Assembly: GCA_017535315.1 (NCBI GenBank)
Contig: JAFXUD010000069.1
Coordinates: forward strand, 1-64,000
Direction: 5' to 3'
Source of the DNA: Victivallales bacterium
GTDB lineage: Bacteria; Verrucomicrobiota; Lentisphaeria; Oligosphaerales; Oligosphaeraceae
DNA length: 64,000 nucleotides
Of this stretch, positions 1 to 7,965 are shown piece by piece (positions within the stretch are counted from its first letter, which is position 1; each line of letters begins with the position of its first letter). The notes under the pieces are model-generated. The model was not told the DNA's origin and searched no databases. It saw nothing but the letters and a program-made list of their open reading frames with translations. A program made the translations under genes and the position numbers.

Positions 1-50
1 CCGTCCCATGTCCCATGTCCCATGTCCCCCGTCCCACGTCCCCCGTCCCA
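1..50. repeat. Degenerate GTCCCAT tandem array
   Basis: The left edge of the window is a short-period array of GTCCCAT/GTCCCCC/GTCCCAC units (about 7 bp). It ends 14 bases before the -35 box of the first gene. It may continue to the left, outside the window. GGGAC-rich tracts of similar composition recur at 4988-5020 and 13870-13882. Confidence 0.7.
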
Positions 51-63
51 ACGGGCTAATAGT

Positions 64-92
64 TTGACTGTTTGAAAGCACGGCATTATATT
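64..92 (+). promoter_or_regulatory. Sigma70-type promoter of the GH2-like gene
   Basis: TTGACT at 64-69 and TATATT at 87-92 are separated by 17 bp, 30 bp before the start codon. The -10 sits in the context GCATTATATT, which recurs at 23615-23624 and 43342-43351. Called by eye only. Confidence 0.55.
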
Positions 93-122
93 GTCTCCAA
101 AATAAAAGAAATGGAGTCTGTG

Positions 123-3100
123 ATGAAAAAAACTATTTGGTGTCTGCTGTTATTGTGCGTAGGGGGCTTGTTTGGCGGGGAGCCTGATGCAAAAACAATA
201 GCGGTTTTGAAGCGGATGCAGTTGGAACTGATGGGGACAGGCAATATGCTGACACCCGAGACGGCTCGCACAAAAACATTGCCAGATGGTGTGACGGCGG
301 ACTACTCGAAGGGGCATTTTCTCATCCAGGGGGGCAACCGTGGGGTGAGGCATCGCATCACGCTTCCTGATTGGCAGGGCTGCGCGGTGTTTGTCTATTA
401 TCGGATGCGCACGGAGAATGTAGTAATCGGGGACATGAATTGGAAGAATGCCCGAGTCGATTTGTTCTTTCACAATGCCAACGACAAGCATATTCCTCCT
501 TATCTAAAGACCTTTTCCAAAATAGGCACCAGTGCATCGCAGGAGTATGTACGGGTGTATTATCCACCAGAAGGCGCAAAAATCCTTGAAGTCTATCCCG
601 TCAACTATGGCAAGTCAGGTACGTGCGAGATTGACGGCCTTTTTGTTCAGCTTGTCAAGGAAAAACAGGATATGGATTCTCCCGATGGACGAAGCGAGGC
701 GGAGGTTTTCTCGCTGGACGATGCATGGCAGCGCTTCACCGCTACCCGCAGGCAGATTTCCCTGAACGGTCTCTGGCAGTTCCATTACCTGAAGGACGAT
801 GATTCGCATGATCTTCCTCCCGCAGCAGGCACTGGCTGGGGCTGGCAGAAGGTTCCTGGAAGCTGGCGTTCGGATTCACGCTTTGGCAGGGAACAGGAAA
901 ATGCCACACTAGCCTACGTGTCGCAACGTGTCCAGGAGGCTTTTCCTGTGCCTCATTGGGCGTGGTATCGCCGTCGCATTACCATCCCGAAAGAGTGGAA
1001 CGGCTCCCGCATCTTGCTTCAACTGGACAACGTCAACGCACACGCAGAGATACGCATCGACGGAAGCCCCGTCGGCACCATTTCGTTCCCCTGTGGCGAG
1101 GTCGATATCACCGCTGCTGCAACGCCAGGCAAGGAATGCCTGGTGGAGATACTGGTGCAGGCTTTGCCGATGGAGCAGCAGACATCCATGGGGGCGACGC
1201 GCACCTACAAGGAACTTGGCGAACTCTCCAACAAAGGACTTTGCGGTGAAGCAACTCTTGAGGCGGTGCCCCTTGGTGCGCGCATCAGCGACGTGCATGT
1301 GCGCACATACGTTGCACAGAAGCGCATCGAGTTCAACACGGGCTTCCTGGGGCTGCCACAAGGTGAGTATCAACTAGAAACGGTTGTTCATGGACCCGAC
1401 AACTTCGAGAAGCGCTTTCCCGCGCAGAGAATCGTCTCTGACGGCTCTGCCGAATCGCGCCACAGTGTTTCCTACGACTGGATTGCCCCGAAACTCTGGG
1501 ATATCGACTGCCCCGAAAACCTCTACACTGCGGAAGTCTCCCTGCTTGGCGCAGATGGCCAGTTGCTCGACACCCTCTATCCCGAGGAGTTCGGCTTTCG
1601 CGAGTTCACGATTGACGGGCGGCATTTCCGCCTAAACGGCAGCATCATCCACCTGCGTAGCATCGCGAATCAGGTTGGCGCCAACTCCGCCTATGCGCAC
1701 GAGGTGGCTGTCGAAGAACTTGTTCGCCGTTGCCGCGCTATTGGGGTCAATTTCCTGATTGATGGAGACTGCACCTACTCGTTCATACCTGGCAAGTTTG
1801 CCTACCAGGATGCCTATCGGCGCGTAACTTCACGCATGGGGCTGCTCACCAGCCTTACAATGCCGAATTTTCGCGTCTGCGCTGATATTGACAGCAACCC
1901 TGAATCACAGAAGATATTTCGCAAGCTTGCGGAGCAGCGTTTGCGCCGCTACCAGAACCTGCCTGGTCTGGTGTTGCAATCGACCTCCCACAACGCCTGC
2001 GGTTACTCCGACCACCAGAACCCCATGAAACTTGGCAACGGCTACTTTCCCGAAAACTACGGTTTGGTAAACCGCAACCGTAAGCAGGCGCTTGTTGTCG
2101 GGGGGATTCTTAAGGAAATCGACCCCACCAGACCTGTTTACCACCACGATGGCGGAATGCTGGGCGATGTCCATGCGCCCAACCAGTACGAGAACTGGGC
2201 TCCTGCGCAGGAGCGTTCCGATTGGCTGAGCGACTGGGAGGCAAACGGAATCGCTCCACTCTTTTTTGTGGAGTACGGGATGCCGCATATCGCCAGCTGG
2301 GCCAGCTATCGGGGACCACTCTTCATCTGGCGCAACCCCGCCGTCCAGGTCTTCTGGGTGGATGAATTTGATGCGGAGACGCTAGGCGAACAGACTTATG
2401 CGATGGATGACGTGAAGCGGGAGTACTTCAGCCGTAAGTCTATCATAGAGAAACAGTTCTCGAACAAGGAACGACGGTTCACAAATGTCATCACGCCTGG
2501 TCTGGATTTGACGCGCTCGCTGTATGTCCGCAAGTCGCTGCGTGATATGAACGCGCGCGGCATCTCCGCGTGTCTGCCGTGGGATGGAGGCTGTCTGCAC
2601 AGGCGCGTCTCCAAGAACGTTCCTGCAACCTTGCCGAACCCGAACGCTTTTAAGGACCTCAAGCGTCCAGGCCTGGTGCCCGACTATTTCACCTCATCAG
2701 GCGGCTACATGGCCGATACTATCAACCAGTACGAATTGACGCTCACAGGCAAGGCGTTCACTGAATGTTTCACGGATCCGTTGCAGGTCTGGATTGCGGG
2801 GCGTCCTGGTCAGTTTACGGAGTCATCCCTCAACTACAGCGAAAATGAAGAGGTACAGAAGAGCCTGATGCTACTCAACTACACGCGCCACACAAAGACC
2901 TTCAATTATACCTGGAAGGCTGGCTCCAAGAAAAAAACTGGCACCGAGACGCTGGAGCCTGGGACGAAAAAGGAGGTCATAATCGAGTTCATGCCTAAGC
3001 ATGGCGCCGATGGAATCACAATTGACGTCACTTGCGAGTTGGAGGCGGGAGAGCCTCCACGCGAATGGCATGAGACGATGAAACTCAATCTCTTCTCGCG

Positions 3101-4934
3101 CAATATTCAGGCGAAAGTCGCCTCCCAAATTGGCTGCTATGACTCCCCGCAGCAACATCGGCGAGTTTCGCCCAATGGCCCTTGGCAGCTTTCCACGCGA
3201 CAATTGCTCGAAGACAAACTGGGGCTGCGCAAGGTGAAGGAGGTACGGACACAGGCGGATTTGGAAGGCCTCCAGATGCTGGTGATTGGACCTGATGCGC
3301 TTGTGGAGAAGCTCCCGTTCGAACTGGCTGATGTTCTGCGAAACGGTCTCAAGTTGCTAGTGCTGGCGCAGAACCAGGACGCCCTCCTCAACATAGGCCT
3401 CCGCCCGAACATCCAGGGGCTCCGCGACCTCTTCCCGATTGACGGTGCCTTCCCGCAGAAGCTCTCCAACTGGCGCGGAGCCTCTTCGTCGCTGGCACCG
3501 TATTGGAAACTGCCAGACATCTCGCCCTATCCCCCCTTCACTTGGTGTGGCTTCGAGGTCAGGCATACCTGGCGCGCTGGCAACCTTGGCATCGTTGCGC
3601 ATATTCTGCCAGAAAAGCCGAGCAAGGGCAACTGGCTTCCCCTCTACCAGGGCGGATTCGACCTCCAGTATGCCCCACTGCTCTTCTTTACAGAGGGAAA
3701 GGCACAGGTGCTTATCTGCCAGCTTGAACTTTGCAACCGCAATGAGGTCGATAATCAGATGCAGCCCACGGGGATCATCGACGACCCGCAGGCCCTGAAA
3801 ACCCTTGCGCGTGCTTTAGAGTATCTTGACCAGGCGCAGCCAGGTGAGGCGCACCGCACGTGGCGTGCTGGTGGCGATGAACTGACGGCGCAGTTGGAGG
3901 CTACGGGCGTTCTCTCCGAACCGCTGAATGCCACGCAGGTCAAGCCTGGCGATGTCATCGTCCTCGCGCATGGCGCGGAGATACCACCGAATATCAAGGC
4001 CCTTGTCGAGGTGGGTGCGAATATTCTTTGCTGCGGCATGAATGCCGATGAGCTTGCCAGAATCGCTGGTGTCAAGGCCGTCCATGGCAGCTATTTCACG
4101 GACTCTGTCGATAAGTTGCGCCGCGAGCCGCTTTTCCGCGGCATTGGCAACTCCGAACTCCATGTGCGTTATCCTCAGGAGTTTGATGGCTTCCCCAAAG
4201 AGGGGGCTGGCGGCGTCTCCTTGCACTGTGTGCGCCTCGGCAAGGGTGCTGTTGTGATGATGCAACTGCCGCCCTGGAGGTGGGATAGACAGTACCTTGC
4301 CGTACGTACCACCTGCCGACGCGCTGATTTCACGTTCATGCGCCTTCTTGCTAACCTTGGTGCCACCTTCCGCACCGATTTCTGCGAGCGTCTGGGAACC
4401 TCTCCCGTTTGCGAACCCTTCACCGACCTCACTAGTGGCTGGGAGATTGTTTTTGACGAGCAAGACAAAGGTATGGCGGAGAAATGGGGCGAGAATCCCC
4501 AGAACATCAGTGGCTGGCAATCTGTTACAGTCGGCACCTGCTGGGAAAACCAGTTCAAGGAGCGCGCGAATTATGATGGCGTTGCCTGGTACCGCTTGGA
4601 ATTCGACCTTAAGAACGAGAAAATGTGCTCTGGCAAGGCCATCCTTGAACTCGGTGCAATTGACGACGAATCACAGGTTTTCCTCAACGGAAAACTGGTT
4701 CATGAGGTTACGCAGAAGACCCATTCCGACTACTGGCGTGTGCCGCGCTCCATTCCCCTGGAAAGCACTCTCCTTCGTCCAGGCGAGCGTCAGACCGTCG
4801 TCATTCGCTGCGTGGATTTGCGCGGAAACGGCGGGATGACTGGTAAACCAAGGATTAAGAACGCGCCTTATGACTGCTTCTACGTCGATAACCCCGTCAT
4901 GGAGGATGACCCCTACCGTTACTACCACTGGTAG
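123..4934 (+). CDS. Secreted GH2-like multidomain glycoside hydrolase
   Basis: Predicted extracellular or periplasmic beta-glycosidase-like protein of 1603 residues. The ATG at 123 was chosen because GGAG lies 6 bases upstream and the protein then opens with a signal peptide (MKKTIW, hydrophobic core, GLFGG). A GH2 sugar-binding jelly roll (about residues 200-330), an Ig-like linker and a TIM barrel (about 485-760) are recognisable. A second jelly-roll-like domain with the pattern VAWYRLEFDL closes the C-terminus. Glu717 (FFVEYGMP) matches the GH2 nucleophile strand, but the position of the usual Asn-Glu acid/base reads SHN at 622-624, so the acid/base is absent or displaced. It is longer than ordinary GH2 enzymes (600-1100 residues). 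Substrate cannot be told from sequence. Confidence 0.8.
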   Translation: MKKTIWCLLLLCVGGLFGGEPDAKTIAVLKRMQLELMGTGNMLTPETARTKTLPDGVTADYSKGHFLIQGGNRGVRHRITLPDWQGCAVFVYYRMRTENVVIGDMNWKNARVDLFFHNANDKHIPPYLKTFSKIGTSASQEYVRVYYPPEGAKILEVYPVNYGKSGTCEIDGLFVQLVKEKQDMDSPDGRSEAEVFSLDDAWQRFTATRRQISLNGLWQFHYLKDDDSHDLPPAAGTGWGWQKVPGSWRSDSRFGREQENATLAYVSQRVQEAFPVPHWAWYRRRITIPKEWNGSRILLQLDNVNAHAEIRIDGSPVGTISFPCGEVDITAAATPGKECLVEILVQALPMEQQTSMGATRTYKELGELSNKGLCGEATLEAVPLGARISDVHVRTYVAQKRIEFNTGFLGLPQGEYQLETVVHGPDNFEKRFPAQRIVSDGSAESRHSVSYDWIAPKLWDIDCPENLYTAEVSLLGADGQLLDTLYPEEFGFREFTIDGRHFRLNGSIIHLRSIANQVGANSAYAHEVAVEELVRRCRAIGVNFLIDGDCTYSFIPGKFAYQDAYRRVTSRMGLLTSLTMPNFRVCADIDSNPESQKIFRKLAEQRLRRYQNLPGLVLQSTSHNACGYSDHQNPMKLGNGYFPENYGLVNRNRKQALVVGGILKEIDPTRPVYHHDGGMLGDVHAPNQYENWAPAQERSDWLSDWEANGIAPLFFVEYGMPHIASWASYRGPLFIWRNPAVQVFWVDEFDAETLGEQTYAMDDVKREYFSRKSIIEKQFSNKERRFTNVITPGLDLTRSLYVRKSLRDMNARGISACLPWDGGCLHRRVSKNVPATLPNPNAFKDLKRPGLVPDYFTSSGGYMADTINQYELTLTGKAFTECFTDPLQVWIAGRPGQFTESSLNYSENEEVQKSLMLLNYTRHTKTFNYTWKAGSKKKTGTETLEPGTKKEVIIEFMPKHGADGITIDVTCELEAGEPPREWHETMKLNLFSRNIQAKVASQIGCYDSPQQHRRVSPNGPWQLSTRQLLEDKLGLRKVKEVRTQADLEGLQMLVIGPDALVEKLPFELADVLRNGLKLLVLAQNQDALLNIGLRPNIQGLRDLFPIDGAFPQKLSNWRGASSSLAPYWKLPDISPYPPFTWCGFEVRHTWRAGNLGIVAHILPEKPSKGNWLPLYQGGFDLQYAPLLFFTEGKAQVLICQLELCNRNEVDNQMQPTGIIDDPQALKTLARALEYLDQAQPGEAHRTWRAGGDELTAQLEATGVLSEPLNATQVKPGDVIVLAHGAEIPPNIKALVEVGANILCCGMNADELARIAGVKAVHGSYFTDSVDKLRREPLFRGIGNSELHVRYPQEFDGFPKEGAGGVSLHCVRLGKGAVVMMQLPPWRWDRQYLAVRTTCRRADFTFMRLLANLGATFRTDFCERLGTSPVCEPFTDLTSGWEIVFDEQDKGMAEKWGENPQNISGWQSVTVGTCWENQFKERANYDGVAWYRLEFDLKNEKMCSGKAILELGAIDDESQVFLNGKLVHEVTQKTHSDYWRVPRSIPLESTLLRPGERQTVVIRCVDLRGNGGMTGKPRIKNAPYDCFYVDNPVMEDDPYRYYHW

Positions 4935-4951
4935 GTTACAGGAACGGGGGG

Positions 4952-5113
4952 TGACGACAACGATGCTGTCAATACTCCTAACTTTAAAGGGACGGGAGAG
5001 ACAGGAGGGACGGGAGGGACAACAAAGAAGACCTAGCATCATTTCGCTGTCGCTCCCGTCTCTCCTGTCTCTCCTGTCCCTTTTTAGTTAGGAGTGTTAA
5101 GGCTCGTCGTCGT
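4952..5113. terminator. Long inverted repeat between two converging genes
   Basis: The spacer between the GH2-like stop and the leftward SGNH stop is almost entirely an imperfect inverted repeat. The left arm (about 4955-5020) and right arm (about 5052-5113) share ACTCCTAACT, then GGGACgGGAGAGACAGGAG and GACGGGAG, around a loop of about 30 bases. The right arm reaches the SGNH stop codon. It would fold into a hairpin in transcripts from either side, so a bidirectional terminator or RNA-stabilising stem is the simplest reading. Confidence 0.6.
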
Positions 5114-6328
5114 TTAATGCTCAAACAGGAGCATCAGAGCGTCGGCGTAGAGGGAGAGCCCGTATTTCAGCGGGTGGTTGATGCCGTTACTGTACAGGAT
5201 GTCGCAAGGGATGCCCTGGCGGTAGAGGCGGCCCCAGTAGCGGGATGCATCTGCTAAAGGGATGTGGTTCTTCGCGGCGAATTCGCGCACACGTGTTACA
5301 TATTGGCGCGGGTCGTCATCACAGTCTTTTGAACACGTGAGGCCCATTGAGTCCGGGCGGGTGTAATGCGGGGTCATGATAATCCATTCGGCTCCGATTT
5401 TCGCAAAGGCCTTCAGTATTTTCTCGTAATTGGCATGGAAAACCTCTGCAGAAAGGCCGAAGTCGTTAACGAACTCCGAGACGACCAAATCGGGCTTTGG
5501 AGCCAACACGTTTTCCTCGAAATTGTGGGGTTCGCCTGGCGGGACGGCGAAGAAAGAGGATGTATTGCGTCCACCCCAGCCTTCGGAGAGCATTTCGATT
5601 TTTGCCTTCAGGAACTTCTCGCGGAGGCGGCGGCAGAACTGGTGCTGCCAGCGGTCTTCTGACAGCATATAGGTGCAGGAGGTTACGCTGTCGCCCCAGG
5701 CAAGGATGCGGACTGGTTTTCCTGCACGCAGCTTGCGCAGCGTCTTTTCAGGCAGGAAACCGATGGGGAGCAAATTAGCTGGAAACTCTGTTTCCGTCAC
5801 GGGATAGAGCATATCCTCCGTTAGCTTCGTGCAGTCGCCGTGCCAGTAGAGATTGGCGAGGTGTTTATCATTTTTCGGGATGGCAGGTATTTCTGGGTGT
5901 GCCATGCCTTCCTTGCCGACTTTCACGGCGAGGTGACCGTCTGGGCGCAGATACACGGCATCCATGCGCGACGGGTAGTAGTCGTAGGAAATGCTGACCT
6001 GCTCGTTTTGAATAATCCGCCCCTCTGGCAGACGGCCCACCGTCCCCCAGATTTCATTGACCCTGAAGTCACGTTCTGGTTCCATCCGTTGGCCCTCCAT
6101 TTTCACGGACACCGAACCAGGAACCAAGGCGTATTTAAGAGTGCATTCATGCGCCTGGATTGCCAGAAGGCGGCGGGCAGAGAGCCAGCCTGCGGCCTTC
6201 TCATCATATAATGGCAAGCTTTCATAGCGCTCGCCGCAGACTTTTCGAACTGGTGGCGGGGTGAGCTTAACGGTTTCTTTGCCGTAGGTGAGCGTCCAGG
6301 TCTTCGTGTTCAGTTTCAGGGTGGTCAT
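5114..6328 (-). CDS. SGNH/GDSL-family hydrolase
   Basis: 404-residue SGNH hydrolase, probably a carbohydrate esterase. An N-terminal beta-rich half (1-190) precedes the SGNH domain: block I is GDSV in ILAWGDSVTS, a Gly block is GWGGRN, an Asn block is EFVNDFG, and the catalytic His is in GINHP near the C-terminus. No signal peptide is visible, so it may act in the cytosol or leave by another route. AGGA precedes the start. It is the last gene of a leftward run, 29 bases behind the isomerase-like gene. The family is clear; deacylation of a glycan is inferred from the neighbours. Confidence 0.8.
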   Translation of the reverse strand: MTTLKLNTKTWTLTYGKETVKLTPPPVRKVCGERYESLPLYDEKAAGWLSARRLLAIQAHECTLKYALVPGSVSVKMEGQRMEPERDFRVNEIWGTVGRLPEGRIIQNEQVSISYDYYPSRMDAVYLRPDGHLAVKVGKEGMAHPEIPAIPKNDKHLANLYWHGDCTKLTEDMLYPVTETEFPANLLPIGFLPEKTLRKLRAGKPVRILAWGDSVTSCTYMLSEDRWQHQFCRRLREKFLKAKIEMLSEGWGGRNTSSFFAVPPGEPHNFEENVLAPKPDLVVSEFVNDFGLSAEVFHANYEKILKAFAKIGAEWIIMTPHYTRPDSMGLTCSKDCDDDPRQYVTRVREFAAKNHIPLADASRYWGRLYRQGIPCDILYSNGINHPLKYGLSLYADALMLLFEH

Positions 6329-6357
6329 GTGAGTGGAAATCCTATTGCAGAAACTGG

Positions 6358-7821
6358 TTACTTCTGTTCTGTCACAATCACGGCTTCAATGCCAAAACTG
6401 GCGGCGAGCTTGGCGATTGAGGCGGCGTGATGGCCGATGCCAAGGGCAAAGTGGTGTGTCGGACCCTCCTTGCACCAGCGTGCGAGGAAGGTGCGGACAT
6501 CTGGCAGGAATTTGCCATGGGTGTTTGTGTTTCCAGTCGGGGGAATCGGTCCCTTCAGGGATTCGCCCTCGGCGATGATGAACTTGAACTTGCCGTCCGC
6601 CTTAACGCCGATACTCAACATGGTGATGGGCCCTGTCTTGATGTTGAACTCGACGCCCGCGCCGCTGCCTGGTTTGCCGTGATATTTTTTTAGGCTGCGC
6701 AAGACAGGTTTGCGGTCGGCTATGTTCAGGTGGTGCGGGCCGTCGTGGCCGACCAGTACAGTGTCGCGGACAAAATCGATTGGATGGAATTCCGCGAAGC
6801 TGCCGCCGATTTCCAGTCGGTCCATGATCAGCATGGCAAGGCAGGTTTTGATGTCGAATTCGCCGCACATAGGGAAGCCTGCAGCCGTCAGAAGGGAATT
6901 GCCAACGATAAAATTGGTCACCAGTTTCCGCATTTCAGTATCTGGCTGTGCCTCGTAATAATAGGCAAGTCCATCCAACTGTTTGGCGGAGATGAAACGC
7001 TCCAGTGCCACGGCGGTCTTGGAGGCGGTCAGGAGGTCTGGGGCAGTGAGTTTGGTCGTTACAGGGTCTGAAACAGGGTCAGGGGTATCGAAGAAACTCA
7101 AAATGCGGCTGGACATGGCCTGTATTTCTGGCGTATCGTCCGCAAGGGCGGTGTATTCGCGCAGGATTTCATCGGGCTCACACTGCACGACATGGCAGCC
7201 GAAGGTGGAAGTGACGGCGGTCGGGTCTGTCTGCATGTCAAGCATCGCCTCCAGCACATGCCCCATATGACCGATTCTGGCTTTGCGCAGGTCGTGCCGT
7301 GCATGGGCGATTCTGCACCATTCTGCAAGTGCCTCTTGCGCCTTGTCATCACCGTCAAGTTGTCCGATAATGATGTCCGCCACAGGCTTTCCCATTCTGA
7401 TGGCAACGCCCGTGAACTCTGGCACGGAGCAGATGTCGTCGTTGCACAGTTGCATGAAGGTCGTTCCGTGCGCGTAATCCATGGCCTGGGTTGGCTGGAG
7501 GGCAACCAGCACCACGGGGCACTGCATCTCACGTACGATGGCCCCGAAGGTCGAGCTGGTCGCGTAGGTGACCATATCCACCAGAAGCAAATCCAGGTCT
7601 GCGGCCTTCATCTGCGGCAGAGCCGTATAGGCTTTGGAGGCATTGTCGATCATACCGAAATCAATGACGGAAACAGAGTACTGTGCCAGCAGGGTCTTCA
7701 GCCGTTTCGTCTTTTCGGTCAGTTTTTCCAACAGTCCTGGAAACTGCTTCCAGTAGGTATCCAGACCGACGGACATCACACCGACATTGGCGGTGAGTGG
7801 TTTTCTTCGTTCAATGTTCAT
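6358..7821 (-). CDS. L-arabinose/L-fucose isomerase-like protein
   Basis: 487 residues, the usual length for AraA-type isomerases. The N-terminal half has the Rossmann-like pattern of the family (LLVDMVTYATSS, then VVLVALQPT). The C-terminal half carries CGEFDIKTCLAMLIMDRL and GGSFAEFHPIDF, which resemble the metal/active-site segments of L-arabinose and L-fucose isomerases, and ends with THHFALGIGHH. The family is therefore likely; the sugar is not assignable. It lies between GH16 and SGNH genes, consistent with intracellular conversion of released monosaccharide. No Shine-Dalgarno is visible: the bases before ATG read CCCTCC. Confidence 0.75.
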   Translation of the reverse strand: MNIERRKPLTANVGVMSVGLDTYWKQFPGLLEKLTEKTKRLKTLLAQYSVSVIDFGMIDNASKAYTALPQMKAADLDLLLVDMVTYATSSTFGAIVREMQCPVVLVALQPTQAMDYAHGTTFMQLCNDDICSVPEFTGVAIRMGKPVADIIIGQLDGDDKAQEALAEWCRIAHARHDLRKARIGHMGHVLEAMLDMQTDPTAVTSTFGCHVVQCEPDEILREYTALADDTPEIQAMSSRILSFFDTPDPVSDPVTTKLTAPDLLTASKTAVALERFISAKQLDGLAYYYEAQPDTEMRKLVTNFIVGNSLLTAAGFPMCGEFDIKTCLAMLIMDRLEIGGSFAEFHPIDFVRDTVLVGHDGPHHLNIADRKPVLRSLKKYHGKPGSGAGVEFNIKTGPITMLSIGVKADGKFKFIIAEGESLKGPIPPTGNTNTHGKFLPDVRTFLARWCKEGPTHHFALGIGHHAASIAKLAASFGIEAVIVTEQK

Positions 7822-7852
7822 GGAGGGCTATATTTGGGTGAGCGGTGCTCTC

Positions 7853-7935
7853 GCCGCGAGGAACCGCCGCACTGCAGTTCTGCGCACAGGACAGGAGGGT
7901 GCGCGGGGGGCGCCTGTTCTGTGCGCGATGCTTAA
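7853..7935. repeat. CCTGTYCTGTGC palindromic spacer element, copy a
   Basis: Contains CCGCCGCACTGCAG, GCGCACAGGACAGG (7882-7895) and the opposing CGCCTGTTCTGTGCGC (7911-7926), so it can fold into a GC-rich hairpin. It shares its core with elements at 11044-11084, 13883-13950 and 35186-35248. It lies after the GH16 gene and before the isomerase-like gene. Confidence 0.6.
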
Positions 7936-7965
7936 GTGCAGCGATACTGGAGCATGAAGGCTCTA

